Positions 51,954-60,815 of a stretch of 64,000 nucleotides of DNA are shown in pieces. Source of the DNA: Cytophagales bacterium. Its GTDB lineage: Bacteria; Bacteroidota; Bacteroidia; Cytophagales; Microscillaceae. The DNA lies in the NCBI GenBank assembly GCA_004293905.1, contig RDZE01000015.1, positions 310,001 through 374,000 of the forward strand, read 5' to 3'. Position numbers and translations under genes: made by a program. The first letter of the stretch is position 1; the number at the start of each line of letters is the position of its first letter. The notes under the pieces are model-generated. The model was not told where the DNA came from. It worked only from the letters and a program-made list of their open reading frames with translations, and did not search any database.

Positions 51954-52358
51954 TTAATCTTCTACAAGCCAATGCATGGCATCTTCATGGTTGCTAAATG
52001 ATTTAATATCGAGGCGTGTAATAGTACCTACTAAACCTACTACATATTGCGCACCTATTTTAGAAAACATATTCCTTGCCAATACTACTGCACATTTTGC
52101 ATTTTCACCTATTTCTTGGCGTACCATTGGAATCCATTTGGTTACTAACCAAGCACGTGATTCCATACTACTTTTTTGTACATCGCTTTGGTCTACTAAC
52201 AATCTATAGCATTTTTTCTCAACAAATTTTTCTAAAACAGTCAAAAACATAGTTTTGTATTCTTCGTGTTCTACTACATTTTTCATTTTAAGAAAAATCA
52301 AATCATTCTTATTGTCATGTTCTATATAAGCATAATGTGTTTCAAATAATTTTTCCAT
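51954..52358 (-). CDS. SpoIIAA/STAS-like protein (copy 3)
   Basis: 134 residues, soluble. The pattern YKTMFLTVLEKFVEKKCYRLLVDQSDV, then SRAWLVTKWIPMV, then CAVVLARNMFSKIGAQYVVG and a final HEDAMHWLVED mirrors the two proteins at 1224 and 1688, including the FSK/FNK after the VVLA strand and the xAxxWL end. It is thus a third, more diverged paralogue far from the phytochrome cluster. The start at 52358 is the natural ATG. It is divergent from the ECF sigma gene. Confidence 0.75.
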   Translation of the reverse strand: MEKLFETHYAYIEHDNKNDLIFLKMKNVVEHEEYKTMFLTVLEKFVEKKCYRLLVDQSDVQKSSMESRAWLVTKWIPMVRQEIGENAKCAVVLARNMFSKIGAQYVVGLVGTITRLDIKSFSNHEDAMHWLVED

Positions 52359-52488
52359 ATAAGTACTTGGTTAATTGAAATATTGGTTATTTAAAACAAA
52401 GATAAATAAAAAATTTCATTTTTCAAAGATTAATTAGAATTTTTTCACAATTAGTCTTAAAAATAAAGCTATTTTTTGTAATATTTCG

Positions 52489-52496
52489 TATATTTG
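52489..52496 (+). promoter_or_regulatory. TAnnTTTG -7 element of the ECF sigma operon
   Basis: TATATTTG exactly matches the consensus, 39 bp before the GTG start. Dependence on the primary sigma factor is inferred; a self-regulated ECF promoter was not recognised. Confidence 0.45.
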
Positions 52497-52535
52497 CTAT
52501 ACTAAGGAATACAGTAACCATTTGTTGTAATTGTT

Positions 52536-53051
52536 GTGAAAGATAGCCCCACAAGTGAAAAAGAATTTGTATCGTTAATCACCGAGAATCAGGCGATTAT
52601 ATACAAAATAGTAAATCTATACACGCACACTGAAAGCGACCGAGAAGATTTATTCCAAGAGGTGGTATACCAACTTTGGAAATCCTATCCGACCTTTAAG
52701 CATCAATCCAAATTTACAACTTGGATGTATAGAGTTGCCCTCAATACTGCTTTAACAGACTTCAAAAAATTTCAAAAGCAAAAAAATAAACAGGATATCA
52801 ACGAAAGAATTTTACAACTTCCTGAGTATACACAGCATAAAGAAATAGAAGAGCAGATACAAATGCTTTACAAAGCAATAAACCAACTTACTGATATTGA
52901 AAAAGCCATCATGACACTCTACTTAGATGAATACAACTATCAGGAAATAAGCCAGATAGTAGGTATCACTGAAACGAATGTAGGGGTGAAAATCAACCGA
53001 ATAAAGAAAAAATTAAAAGAACTTTTAACTCCCTCTGTATATGGAACTTGA
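52536..53051 (+). CDS. ECF-type RNA polymerase sigma factor
   Basis: 171 residues from a GTG at 52536. Sigma region 2 is SDREDLFQEVVYQLWKSYPTFKHQSKFTTWMYRVALNTALTDFKK (about 34-78), and region 4 is LTDIEKAIMTLYLDEYNYQEISQIVGITETNVGVKINRIKKKLKE (about 117-163) with a helix-turn-helix. There are no regions 1 or 3. The next gene overlaps by 11 bp and encodes a membrane protein, the standard ECF/anti-sigma pairing. Targets are unknown. Confidence 0.95.
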   Translation: MKDSPTSEKEFVSLITENQAIIYKIVNLYTHTESDREDLFQEVVYQLWKSYPTFKHQSKFTTWMYRVALNTALTDFKKFQKQKNKQDINERILQLPEYTQHKEIEEQIQMLYKAINQLTDIEKAIMTLYLDEYNYQEISQIVGITETNVGVKINRIKKKLKELLTPSVYGT

Positions 53052-53664
53052 TGAACTAAAAACCTTGTGGAATCAATACCACAAACAAACTATACCAAAA
53101 ACACCTATACACACACAAACTGAGATTTTGCAAATGACTAAACGCCGGGCTAAGGGCATTTTTGCAAAAATACATCGAGGTATATTCATTGAACTACTCA
53201 TCAATAGTAGTTTGGTATTGATCTGTGGTGTTTGTTGGTTACTCAATATTCTACCATTGTTCAGCCTAACAATTGCTTGTTTTGCTACAGTATTTCTGAT
53301 TAATTATATTATTAAATACAATATGCTCAGAAATAGTATGATTCACCCCGAAGAGAATTTCCGTGAAAACCTTGAACAATATGTACGTATTATGGGTGGT
53401 TATATGAATGCTTATTGGGTGGTCGTTTGGGCTATAGTACTGGGCTCTGGGGTTTTGTATATGGGCTTGATTGTAGATCAATACCAAAAACACCTCAAAA
53501 ATGAGATTTCATTTGATTATTTCTCTGTCGTTTCTACAGTATTTTTGAGCTACTATTTTGGTATTACCATTCTCACTATGTGGTTTTTCAAAAAATACCT
53601 TAATGCTTTTTATGGTAAATATCTTTCTCAACTTAAATCATTTTTGGGGGAACTGCATGACTAA
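53041..53664 (+). CDS. Membrane anti-sigma-like protein
   Basis: 207 residues with four hydrophobic segments: FIELLINSSLVLICGVCWLLNIL, FSLTIACFATVFLINYI, YWVVVWAIVLGSGVLYMGL and VVSTVFLSYYFGITILTMWFF. The N-terminal 45 residues are cytosolic (MELDELKTLWNQYHKQTIP), which could bind the sigma factor encoded immediately before. The first few residues, ELDELKxLWN, recur in Bacteroidota proteins next to ECF sigma genes. The role is inferred from position. Confidence 0.72.
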   Translation: MELDELKTLWNQYHKQTIPKTPIHTQTEILQMTKRRAKGIFAKIHRGIFIELLINSSLVLICGVCWLLNILPLFSLTIACFATVFLINYIIKYNMLRNSMIHPEENFRENLEQYVRIMGGYMNAYWVVVWAIVLGSGVLYMGLIVDQYQKHLKNEISFDYFSVVSTVFLSYYFGITILTMWFFKKYLNAFYGKYLSQLKSFLGELHD

Positions 53665-53710
53665 ACTCTTTACATTTCTTTTTTGATTTTTTTTACTTGA
53701 TTATATGTTA

Positions 53711-53741
53711 AGCCCATAAACGACTGTTTGTGGGCTTTTTT
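53711..53741 (+). terminator. Terminator after the ECF operon
   Basis: AGCCCATAAAC pairs with GTTTGTGGGCT (one G-T pair) around a 4-base loop; a T-run follows. Confidence 0.82.
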
Positions 53742-53825
53742 ATTTGCTTCTTAAAATAGGCTATGAACTTTTATTGCAATTTCAATGTTTGAACATTGAA
53801 TATCTATAACTAAAACCTATTTATT

Positions 53826-54230
53826 ATGACGTTTTCTTTTTCACTCAAATCAGGAGCTACTGCTGGTGTTGTAGCTGCTACTCTCAATGGTATTTTGTTT
53901 TTTATTGGTTCTTCCTTGAATTGGATACCCTCTACTGTGATTATACCGAATGCCAACGCCCCTATGACTATTTTTCCTGTTATTTTCGCTTCTATTGTTC
54001 CTTTATTAATAGGGAGTTTGTTGGCTTTTGGCTTGCATCGCTTGAGCAATCGTTATGGGATTATTATTTTTCAAGTAATTGCTATTCTTTTCCTGCTTCT
54101 TTCTTTTGGCAGTCCATTAAGCATTCCCGATGCTCCTATGTCTATGATTATTGTGTTGAATCTGATGCATACAGTAGCGGCTGTAAGTCTTTTGTATTTT
54201 CTTACTATTCGTACTAAAAGCACTGTTTAG
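53826..54230 (+). CDS. Small four-helix membrane protein (DUF6069-like)
   Basis: 134 residues with four membrane helices: SGATAGVVAATLNGILFFIG, PVIFASIVPLLIGSLLAFGL, IIIFQVIAILFLLLSFG and SMIIVLNLMHTVAAVSLLYFLTI. The loop SLNWIPSTVIIPNANAPM and the final HTVAAVSLLYFLT are like DUF6069 proteins of unknown function. It is a single gene between two terminators. Confidence 0.78.
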   Translation: MTFSFSLKSGATAGVVAATLNGILFFIGSSLNWIPSTVIIPNANAPMTIFPVIFASIVPLLIGSLLAFGLHRLSNRYGIIIFQVIAILFLLLSFGSPLSIPDAPMSMIIVLNLMHTVAAVSLLYFLTIRTKSTV

Positions 54231-54242
54231 CATTGTTAAAAC

Positions 54243-54273
54243 AAAAATTCCATTTCAAAAAAATGGAATTTTT
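54243..54273. terminator. Bidirectional terminator
   Basis: AAAAATTCCATTT and AAATGGAATTTTT pair with a 5-base loop, giving A-runs on one side and T-runs on the other in both directions. It serves the DUF6069-like gene and the converging cobB. Confidence 0.75.
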
Positions 54274-54290
54274 AGAATTTTATGTATATG

Positions 54291-54986
54291 TTATTTATAT
54301 TTTTCTCTTAATTCTTTAGCTACTTTGGGCACGCCTGTAGTGGCTTTTTCTTCTATGAAAAAAAGGTGATTGTTCTGTTTACTTACTGTAGGTTTATGGG
54401 GGTCTATGATGTATTTTGGCGCATTGGTCGGTACGAAATCAATCAGACTAGCCGCTGGATAGACTACTAATGAAGTGCCTACCACCAAAAATATATCGGC
54501 TTTTTCGGTAATGGTAGCGGCTACTTGCATCATTGGGACTGCTTCGCCAAACCATACAATGTGTGGTCGGAGTTGATGTCCTTTTTCGCAAGTATCACCC
54601 CAATGAATAGGCTTGTCCGCATATTCGTAGATGAGTTTGGCATCGCCCGTACTACGCACTTTGGAAAGTTCTCCGTGCAGGTGTATTACTTTAGTAGAGC
54701 CTGCTTTTTCGTGCAAATTATCTACATTTTGGGTGATAATGGTAACGTCGAAATCTTTTTCCAAATCGGCTAAGGCTTTGTGTCCTTCATTGGGCATTGT
54801 GGAATAGGCTTGTTTTCTACGTTCGTTATAAAACTGCAAAACTAACTCAGGGTTTTTGTGCCAACCGTCTATGGAGGCTACTTCCATAATGTCGTGGTTT
54901 TCCCACAATCCGCCTGCATCACGAAAGGTTTTTAAACCGCTTTCCGCACTGATGCCTGCTCCTGTCAATACTACTATTTTTTTCAT
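54291..54986 (-). CDS. cobB: NAD-dependent protein deacylase (sirtuin, CobB type)
   Basis: 231 residues. Seen: TGAGISAESGLKTFRDAGGLW (7-27), the NAD-binding GAG and FRD motifs; FYNERRKQA with the Tyr and Arg that mark desuccinylase/deacylase-type (SIRT5-like) sirtuins; TQNVDNLHEKAG; the catalytic His in IHLHGEL; and RPHIVWFGEAVP. The zinc ribbon is degenerate: only one Cys (DTCEKG) remains, while four are normal. I recall the same in other Bacteroidota homologues. It removes acyl groups from lysine in an NAD-dependent way. It is a single gene. Confidence 0.95.
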   Translation of the reverse strand: MKKIVVLTGAGISAESGLKTFRDAGGLWENHDIMEVASIDGWHKNPELVLQFYNERRKQAYSTMPNEGHKALADLEKDFDVTIITQNVDNLHEKAGSTKVIHLHGELSKVRSTGDAKLIYEYADKPIHWGDTCEKGHQLRPHIVWFGEAVPMMQVAATITEKADIFLVVGTSLVVYPAASLIDFVPTNAPKYIIDPHKPTVSKQNNHLFFIEEKATTGVPKVAKELREKYK

Positions 54987-55157
54987 GCTTTGCTATTTTA
55001 ATGTATTTACAACTTGTTATTTATGACTAATATTACTTTTTCTTCTCTTAATAACTTATTAGGTTAAAACATTAAGTTTGGTATTTTATTATCTCATTTT
55101 CATATTAACAAAAAGTTTTTAACTTTTATTTAGATAACGATTTCAATTGTGCTATCG

Positions 55158-55165
55158 TAAATTTG
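55158..55165 (+). promoter_or_regulatory. TAnnTTTG -7 element
   Basis: TAAATTTG lies 85 bp before the DUF5916 gene start. The -33 element is not recognisable. Confidence 0.4.
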
Positions 55166-55250
55166 TGAAAAGATATGCAACCTTTCTAAAAGTTGTCTGT
55201 CTTTGTATCAAACAAGGTGATTTTGCTGCACCATTAAACTATACAATATT

Positions 55251-57482
55251 ATGAAATTTTTTTCTAAAATTAAGATTCTACTCTTACTATTTATCATTGT
55301 CTTCTATACAATTCAGGCTGTTTTTGCAAAGCCTACCCCTCCGGGCGATGAGGACAATCGTTTGAACTATCAACTCAAAGTAGGTACTGTGAAGTCTTCT
55401 ATCAGAATAGATGGAAAATTGGACGAAAGCGACTGGCTGGAAGCGGGGTTGGCTACTAATTTTTGGCAAAAGTGGCCTACGGATACTGCCTTAGCCGAAA
55501 AACAAACCGAAATAAGGGTGATGGCTGATGATAATTTTTTATACATCAGTGCTATTTGTTATGACAATGGAAAACGGGTCATACAAAACCTTAAGCGTGA
55601 TGTAGGGCATTGGGAAAGCGATGCTTTTACTATCATGTTAGACCCTATGAATGAGCGTACCACAGGTTTTGCCTTTGGAGTAAATGCAGGAGGCGCGCAA
55701 TTTGATGCTACCATTGCAGTCAATGAAGATTCTTGGGATTGGGACGCTAAATGGTACTCTGCCGTAAGCCGCGAAGGAGATAGATGGGTGGCTGAAATAG
55801 CAATTCCTTTCAAAACACTCCGTTATGACCCCAATAACACGCAGTGGGGCATTAATTTCAATCGTATTGATATGCAACAAAATATTGTTTCAGCTTGGGC
55901 AAAAGTGCCTATTCAGCAAAGAACTATTGATTTGGGCTTTACAGGTGCCTTAGATTGGACATATCAACCCCCAAGCATGAATGGCAATGTGGTTTTGATA
56001 CCCTACCTTACAGGGGGAGCTTCACAAGATATTCAGAACGAACGCCCTGCCGAATATACTTACAATGCGGGTTTAGACGCAAAAATAGCCGTAAGCTCGT
56101 CTTTGAATTTGGATTTAACGGTCAATCCTGATTTTTCGCAAGTAGATGTCGATGTGCAGGTTACGAATCTGAGCCGTTTCAGTATCTTTTTTCCTGAAAG
56201 GCGTTCTTTTTTCTTAGAAAATAGCGATTTGGTCGCCGATTTGGGTAGTGGCGATATTCGTCCTTTCTTCTCGCGGCGCATAGGGTTGAGCAATGGCAAA
56301 AGTGTGCCGATAGTATTTGGGGCGCGATTGAGTGGCAATTTATCAAAAAATTGGCGCATTGGCATCATGAACATACAAACGGCTTCGAGTGGTGATTATG
56401 ATGGACAAAATTATGCTGTAGCTGCCTTGCAACGCCGTCTTTTGAAACGTTCTAATTTGAAAACTTTCTTCATTAATCGTCAGGCTTTTGCGCATGGCAA
56501 CGATGAAATGAAAGCAGAGGATTATAACCGTGTGGCAGGTGCTGAATTTGATTTCGTATCGGAAAGTAACAAATGGCGTGGTAGTTTGCGCTATCATTAT
56601 TCTTTTAATACTTCTTCTTTAGTAGACAATGATTATGTAGCAGGTACATTCAATAGACAAGGCAGAAACATCAACTGGGGAATGGGCATGAATAAGGTAG
56701 GGGATAATTTTATTGCTGATCTGGGTTTTGTGCCACGTTTGTATAATTATGATGCAAGCCGTGATACTACCATACGCAGAGGTTATAGCCAATATTGGAA
56801 TGACTTTTATGTGAATTTATATTCTAAAAATAGTAAACTCATCAATATGCAATGGTTTGGCTTTACTACTGAAGTAATTCTAAACAAAGATGGCTCTTTT
56901 AACGAAGGCGGTATTTATGGCGGGTGGGGAGTTAATTTTAAAAGTAGAAGTTGGTTCAATTTGAATCTTAACATTACTCGTGTGGCTCTGCCCTATGCTA
57001 CTTCCATTATCGATGGCGACCCTTTGCCTGCTACTGAGTACGAGTACGGCGGGGTATCGTTGAACTATGGCTCTGACCCCCGAAAAAAATTCTCTTGGCG
57101 GGTGTTTGGTAGTTATGGTGGTTTTTACAATGGCACACGTGTTAGTTATGGAGGTGGTATCAATTTCAGACAACAGCCTTGGGGTAATTTCGGGGTAGAT
57201 TTCAATCAAAATGAAGTTTATTTGCCTGAAAACTACGGTACAGCAAGCCTTACTTTGATTAGTCCTAAGGTAGAGATTTCATTTACCAACAATATGTTTT
57301 GGACTACTTTTTTACAATACAACACTCAAGCCGATAACTTCAATATCAATAGCCGTTTTCAGTGGCGTTTCAAACCTATGTCCGATTTGTTCATTGTTTA
57401 TACGGATAATTATGTGGCTGAAAATTTTAAAGAGAAAAATAGAGGAATCGTCTTAAAAATTAATTATTGGCTCAATTTGTAA
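55251..57482 (+). CDS. Outer-membrane protein with CBM9-like domain and DUF5916 barrel
   Basis: 743 residues with a signal peptide (about 1-27). Residues 45-225 form a carbohydrate-binding family 9-like domain: IRIDGKLDESDWLEA, ISAICYDN, WESDAFTIMLDPMNERTTGFAFGVNAGGAQFD, DWDAKWYSAV and AEIAIPFKTLRY. The rest (about 240-743) is a DUF5916 beta-barrel with PDFSQVDVDVQVTNLSRFSIFFPERRSFFLEN, the signature of this family, ending in an aromatic strand (YWLNL). Function is not established; sugar or polymer binding at the outer membrane is inferred. Confidence 0.88.
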   Translation: MKFFSKIKILLLLFIIVFYTIQAVFAKPTPPGDEDNRLNYQLKVGTVKSSIRIDGKLDESDWLEAGLATNFWQKWPTDTALAEKQTEIRVMADDNFLYISAICYDNGKRVIQNLKRDVGHWESDAFTIMLDPMNERTTGFAFGVNAGGAQFDATIAVNEDSWDWDAKWYSAVSREGDRWVAEIAIPFKTLRYDPNNTQWGINFNRIDMQQNIVSAWAKVPIQQRTIDLGFTGALDWTYQPPSMNGNVVLIPYLTGGASQDIQNERPAEYTYNAGLDAKIAVSSSLNLDLTVNPDFSQVDVDVQVTNLSRFSIFFPERRSFFLENSDLVADLGSGDIRPFFSRRIGLSNGKSVPIVFGARLSGNLSKNWRIGIMNIQTASSGDYDGQNYAVAALQRRLLKRSNLKTFFINRQAFAHGNDEMKAEDYNRVAGAEFDFVSESNKWRGSLRYHYSFNTSSLVDNDYVAGTFNRQGRNINWGMGMNKVGDNFIADLGFVPRLYNYDASRDTTIRRGYSQYWNDFYVNLYSKNSKLINMQWFGFTTEVILNKDGSFNEGGIYGGWGVNFKSRSWFNLNLNITRVALPYATSIIDGDPLPATEYEYGGVSLNYGSDPRKKFSWRVFGSYGGFYNGTRVSYGGGINFRQQPWGNFGVDFNQNEVYLPENYGTASLTLISPKVEISFTNNMFWTTFLQYNTQADNFNINSRFQWRFKPMSDLFIVYTDNYVAENFKEKNRGIVLKINYWLNL

Positions 57483-57490
57483 TTTGGTAC

Positions 57491-57534
57491 AAAAAAAATG
57501 AAACTATTTATGACAAAATAGTTTCATTTTTTTT
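57491..57534. terminator. Bidirectional terminator
   Basis: AAAATGAAACTATTT and AAATAGTTTCATTTT pair around a short loop, with A- and T-runs at the ends. It separates the DUF5916 gene from the converging SCP2 gene. Confidence 0.8.
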
Positions 57535-57555
57535 CAAAATCTTTTCAGAGATTTT

Positions 57556-57843
57556 TTAGCCAAAAATAGATTGCAATTTCATGGCTACACTCATGTCGCC
57601 ATCTATACGCATTTTGCCACCCATGAAAGCACTCATAGGGTTCAAAGAGCCCTCAAGCATCGCATTGAAATCTGCAATATCCATAGATACAGTACAAGCT
57701 GCGTCAGTGTTGTCATTAGTGATGCCACCTTTTCCATCAAGGTAAATAACACCTTCGCCAAATACGAATTTCACTGAAGAACCTAAGTCAGCAGTTGCGG
57801 CGGCTCTTCCTGATATTTTTTGAGTAGTAGCTTCTAAGCTCAT
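57556..57843 (-). CDS. SCP2 sterol-binding domain protein
   Basis: 95 residues, one SCP-2 domain: VKFVFGEGVIYLDGKGGITN, ACTVSMDIADFNAMLEGSLNPMSAFMGGKMRIDGDMSVAMKL (about 48-90), the last part being the family signature. These small proteins bind lipids or fatty acyl chains; the ligand here is unknown. No signal peptide. Confidence 0.92.
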   Translation of the reverse strand: MSLEATTQKISGRAAATADLGSSVKFVFGEGVIYLDGKGGITNDNTDAACTVSMDIADFNAMLEGSLNPMSAFMGGKMRIDGDMSVAMKLQSIFG

Positions 57844-57944
57844 AACTTTTTTTGTGTTTGAATTGTATGTTAATTTTTTTCAAAAATAGATAAGAAACTT
57901 CGAATAAAACAAAAAAACAGTAGAAAAGTTTTATTATTTCTATT

Positions 57945-59390
57945 CTAACACATTTGATATTCGGGCAGAGAGGCAATAGCTAAAGCAAGGCTTTGTATGT
58001 GTGTTTCATCGGAGCTAATATCGAGAAAGGTTTTCATGGTAGTCCAATCGGGTTGTTGTGTGGTTTGGAGTAGGTATTCGGTCATTTTTGCAAACCGTGT
58101 TTCGGGGTTCTCTATGGCTTTGAAATGCGTTAGAAGTACACTCCAATCATTGGAAACTTGCAATTTTTTGAGTTTATTATTAACCAATCCGTCATTGTTT
58201 ACATCGCCATCGTCTTTGGCACTCACGTTGAGTTCAGCGGCTTTGAGTAGAAATTCGGGGAGTTGAAGCCTAAACAATAAGGTGTTGCTATCAATCCAAG
58301 CACGTCCGCCTGCCCAGCCTGCTACATTGGGTGGGTATAAAATCATTTGCCCCAATACTTTTTGGATAAACATGGGTGCGCTATGGTCAAGGTATTGTAG
58401 GTTAAAATGTTTTTGCAGACTCATCATAAGGTCTACGGGCGATTTTATCTTGCTTCCTATGTTTTCTTCCTCATAAAACCAATCTGCCATAAAAATTTGC
58501 TTCATTAGTGCGCCTATGTCATAGCTATTTTGCTTGAATGTTTTGGCTAACTGTTCTATACGTGTTTGATGATTTTTTTGTGTGATGTCATCTTTTACAA
58601 AATATTGATAAATTTTTTTGGTGATGTATAGGGCTGTTTGCGGTTGCTCTAAGATGATGTCAATAATTTCGTCTCCATTGAAGTTGCCTGTTTTTCCCAT
58701 AAATGTTTTTGGGTCGAAATCGTGCGTTTTTTCGTTGAATTGGTATTTGCCTGTATCTTTGTTGATAGCCCAGCCTGTGAAAGCTCTTGCAGCCTCCTTG
58801 ATGTCTTGTTCGGTGTAGTTTCCTCTACCAATGGTGAATAACTCCATTAGTTCGCGGGCAAAATTTTCGTTGGGGTGGGCTTTTTTATTTTGTTGATTAT
58901 TGAGAAATAAAATCATGGCGGGGTTTTTTGCCACTGCCATCATCAAATCTTTTAATTTTCCTAAGGCGTTTTGTCTGATGATGTTGATTTGCTCTTGTGC
59001 TAAAAAAGCATCTTTGAATTGACAAGCAAAATGCCCATGCCAAAAGAGTGTCATACGCTCTCGGAGTGCCGCAGTGTTGCTATACATACGCGTAAGCCAT
59101 ACTTCGTTGATGCGTTTGATGCGTTCGCGCCCCTCTTTAAGTGCTTTTTTGATGGCTTCTTTGCGTTGTTCGGGGGTCATTTGTAAAAACTCTTGCCTTG
59201 CTTCTGCTCTGCTCGTAAATTCATCTACCTCGTTGATAGGGGTGTAATTATTGGCTTCTTTGAATAATTCTTCTACCCATTGGCTTCTGTTTTGTGTAAT
59301 TTTGGTACGCATTTCTGCCAAAGAGATGCCAAAAGCGGCTCGGTGGTATAGGTGTTGTAGTTGTCGTTGTTGTGAAGGGGTAGCACTCAT
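57945..59390 (-). CDS. DUF1800 family protein
   Basis: 481 residues. Family marks: HLYHRAAFGISLAEMR at the start, ERMTLFWHGHFAC (about 110), QNALGKLKDLMMAVAKNPAMILFLNN, and NENFARELMELFTIGRGNYTEQDIKEAARAFTGW (about 174-207), then GKTGNFNGDEIIDIIL and PPNVAGWAGGRAWIDS. DUF1800 genes are usually paired with an exported DUF1501 gene; none is here and no signal peptide is visible, so this is a stand-alone version. Function is unknown. Confidence 0.88.
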   Translation of the reverse strand: MSATPSQQRQLQHLYHRAAFGISLAEMRTKITQNRSQWVEELFKEANNYTPINEVDEFTSRAEARQEFLQMTPEQRKEAIKKALKEGRERIKRINEVWLTRMYSNTAALRERMTLFWHGHFACQFKDAFLAQEQINIIRQNALGKLKDLMMAVAKNPAMILFLNNQQNKKAHPNENFARELMELFTIGRGNYTEQDIKEAARAFTGWAINKDTGKYQFNEKTHDFDPKTFMGKTGNFNGDEIIDIILEQPQTALYITKKIYQYFVKDDITQKNHQTRIEQLAKTFKQNSYDIGALMKQIFMADWFYEEENIGSKIKSPVDLMMSLQKHFNLQYLDHSAPMFIQKVLGQMILYPPNVAGWAGGRAWIDSNTLLFRLQLPEFLLKAAELNVSAKDDGDVNNDGLVNNKLKKLQVSNDWSVLLTHFKAIENPETRFAKMTEYLLQTTQQPDWTTMKTFLDISSDETHIQSLALAIASLPEYQMC

Positions 59391-59441
59391 AATTTTAAAG
59401 TTGTTTTTTTAAGAGGTTTGACCTAAAAAAAGCGCGAAGGT

Positions 59442-60740
59442 TTAAATCCACGCTACAGTATATATTTGTTGGGTATTTTTTTCTACTTTGTATCGTTCGT
59501 CTATGCGCAAACCTACCACCCAAACAATCGTATCGGCAGAAGTAAGCACCCATATTTGTTGTTTTTCGAGAGTGGTTAGCTTTTGGTCAATGAGTAAATC
59601 GCTTATTTTTTTTCGTTTTCCAGCCATACCCAAAGGGCAAAACCAATCACCTGCTTGCCAAATACGTAGTTGTAGGGGCAGTTCTAATTTTTGGAGGTCA
59701 AAATGTGCAATACGGTTGCTTTGAGGCAACGAACTTAATTGGGTGTAGGGAGGCTGAGCAATGTATTCTAAGCGAGGAGTTTCGGGTATCTCTTGCCACT
59801 GCTCTATAGGCGCAATCATCCATCGTTTTCGGTCGTAGAGTGCCACATGCGTATGGCTTATCATTTTTTTACCTGTTTGCATTTTTTTCTCTTGTAACAT
59901 TCGCTTGCATTGGTCATAACTAAACCCAAAACGGCGTACTATTTCGTAGAGTTGTACTATTCTGTGAGGCGCATCAACGAGAGCATCAAGCACTAAATAC
60001 CAACCGTCTTCTTTTTGTGTTAAAATTTGTTTCTCTAATTTTGTAGTTTCGTCCCAAAAAATGGTGCCCACATAGTCAAGTTTTTCGAGGGTTTGGGCAA
60101 ATGTTTCTTCCAAATTGGGATTCATTTTCCTCATTAGTGGAATGATTTCATTTCTGAGCAAATTTCGCTTGTACTTATTGCTTGCATTTGAGCTATCTTC
60201 GCGCCACGAAAGCCCATTTTCTGCGGCATATTGTTGTATTTCTTGCCTATTGACGGAAAGTAAAGGACGAAGCAAACAACCTTGTTTGGGCTTAAGTGCC
60301 TGCAAACCTGCGATGCCTGTACCCCGAATAAGGTTCAAAAAAAAGGTTTCTATTTTGTCGTTCTGATGGTGAGCCGTGAGTATGTAGTCATATTTTTCCT
60401 TCTGCCTTAGTTCCTCAAACCATTGGTAGCGCAAATCGCGGGCTGCCATCTGTATTGATGCACCATTTTCCATTTGGTAAGTTGCGAGGTCAATGGCTTT
60501 TACTTCATAGGCATAGCCGTATTGCTTTGCTAATGTTACTACAAAAGCCTCATCACCTGCCGATTCTTCGCCACGCAAGCCAAAATTAACGTGCAATACT
60601 TTTATTTGTTTGTAGCCCAAAGAATGAAGCAAATGTAATAACACTACTGAATCTATGCCTCCGCTGATGGCTACTAATAAGCGTTTTTGCGGTGGGCAAA
60701 ACAATATCGTTTGGAGATAATGCGCTATTTTTTTTTCCAT
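59442..60740 (-). CDS. tilS: tRNA(Ile)-lysidine synthase
   Basis: 432 residues from the ATG at 60740; longer frames add an unlikely extension. The N-terminal PP-loop ATPase has AISGGIDSVVLLHLL (SGGIDS at about 26-31), HVNFGLRGEESAGDEAFV, LTAHHQNDKIETFFLNLIRGTGIAG and RPLL. The C-terminal part (about 330-432) is the tRNA-binding TilS_C region with RIWQAGDWFCPLGMAGKRKKISDLLID. It converts cytidine 34 of tRNA-Ile2 to lysidine so that it reads AUA. Essential in most bacteria. Confidence 0.96.
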   Translation of the reverse strand: MEKKIAHYLQTILFCPPQKRLLVAISGGIDSVVLLHLLHSLGYKQIKVLHVNFGLRGEESAGDEAFVVTLAKQYGYAYEVKAIDLATYQMENGASIQMAARDLRYQWFEELRQKEKYDYILTAHHQNDKIETFFLNLIRGTGIAGLQALKPKQGCLLRPLLSVNRQEIQQYAAENGLSWREDSSNASNKYKRNLLRNEIIPLMRKMNPNLEETFAQTLEKLDYVGTIFWDETTKLEKQILTQKEDGWYLVLDALVDAPHRIVQLYEIVRRFGFSYDQCKRMLQEKKMQTGKKMISHTHVALYDRKRWMIAPIEQWQEIPETPRLEYIAQPPYTQLSSLPQSNRIAHFDLQKLELPLQLRIWQAGDWFCPLGMAGKRKKISDLLIDQKLTTLEKQQIWVLTSADTIVWVVGLRIDERYKVEKNTQQIYTVAWI

Positions 60741-60815
60741 AAATTTTGTTTTGAAAACGAAACTCATAATCAACAAGTTTCGTAACACAATAAGTAAAAA
60801 TTAAACTAATCTTAT

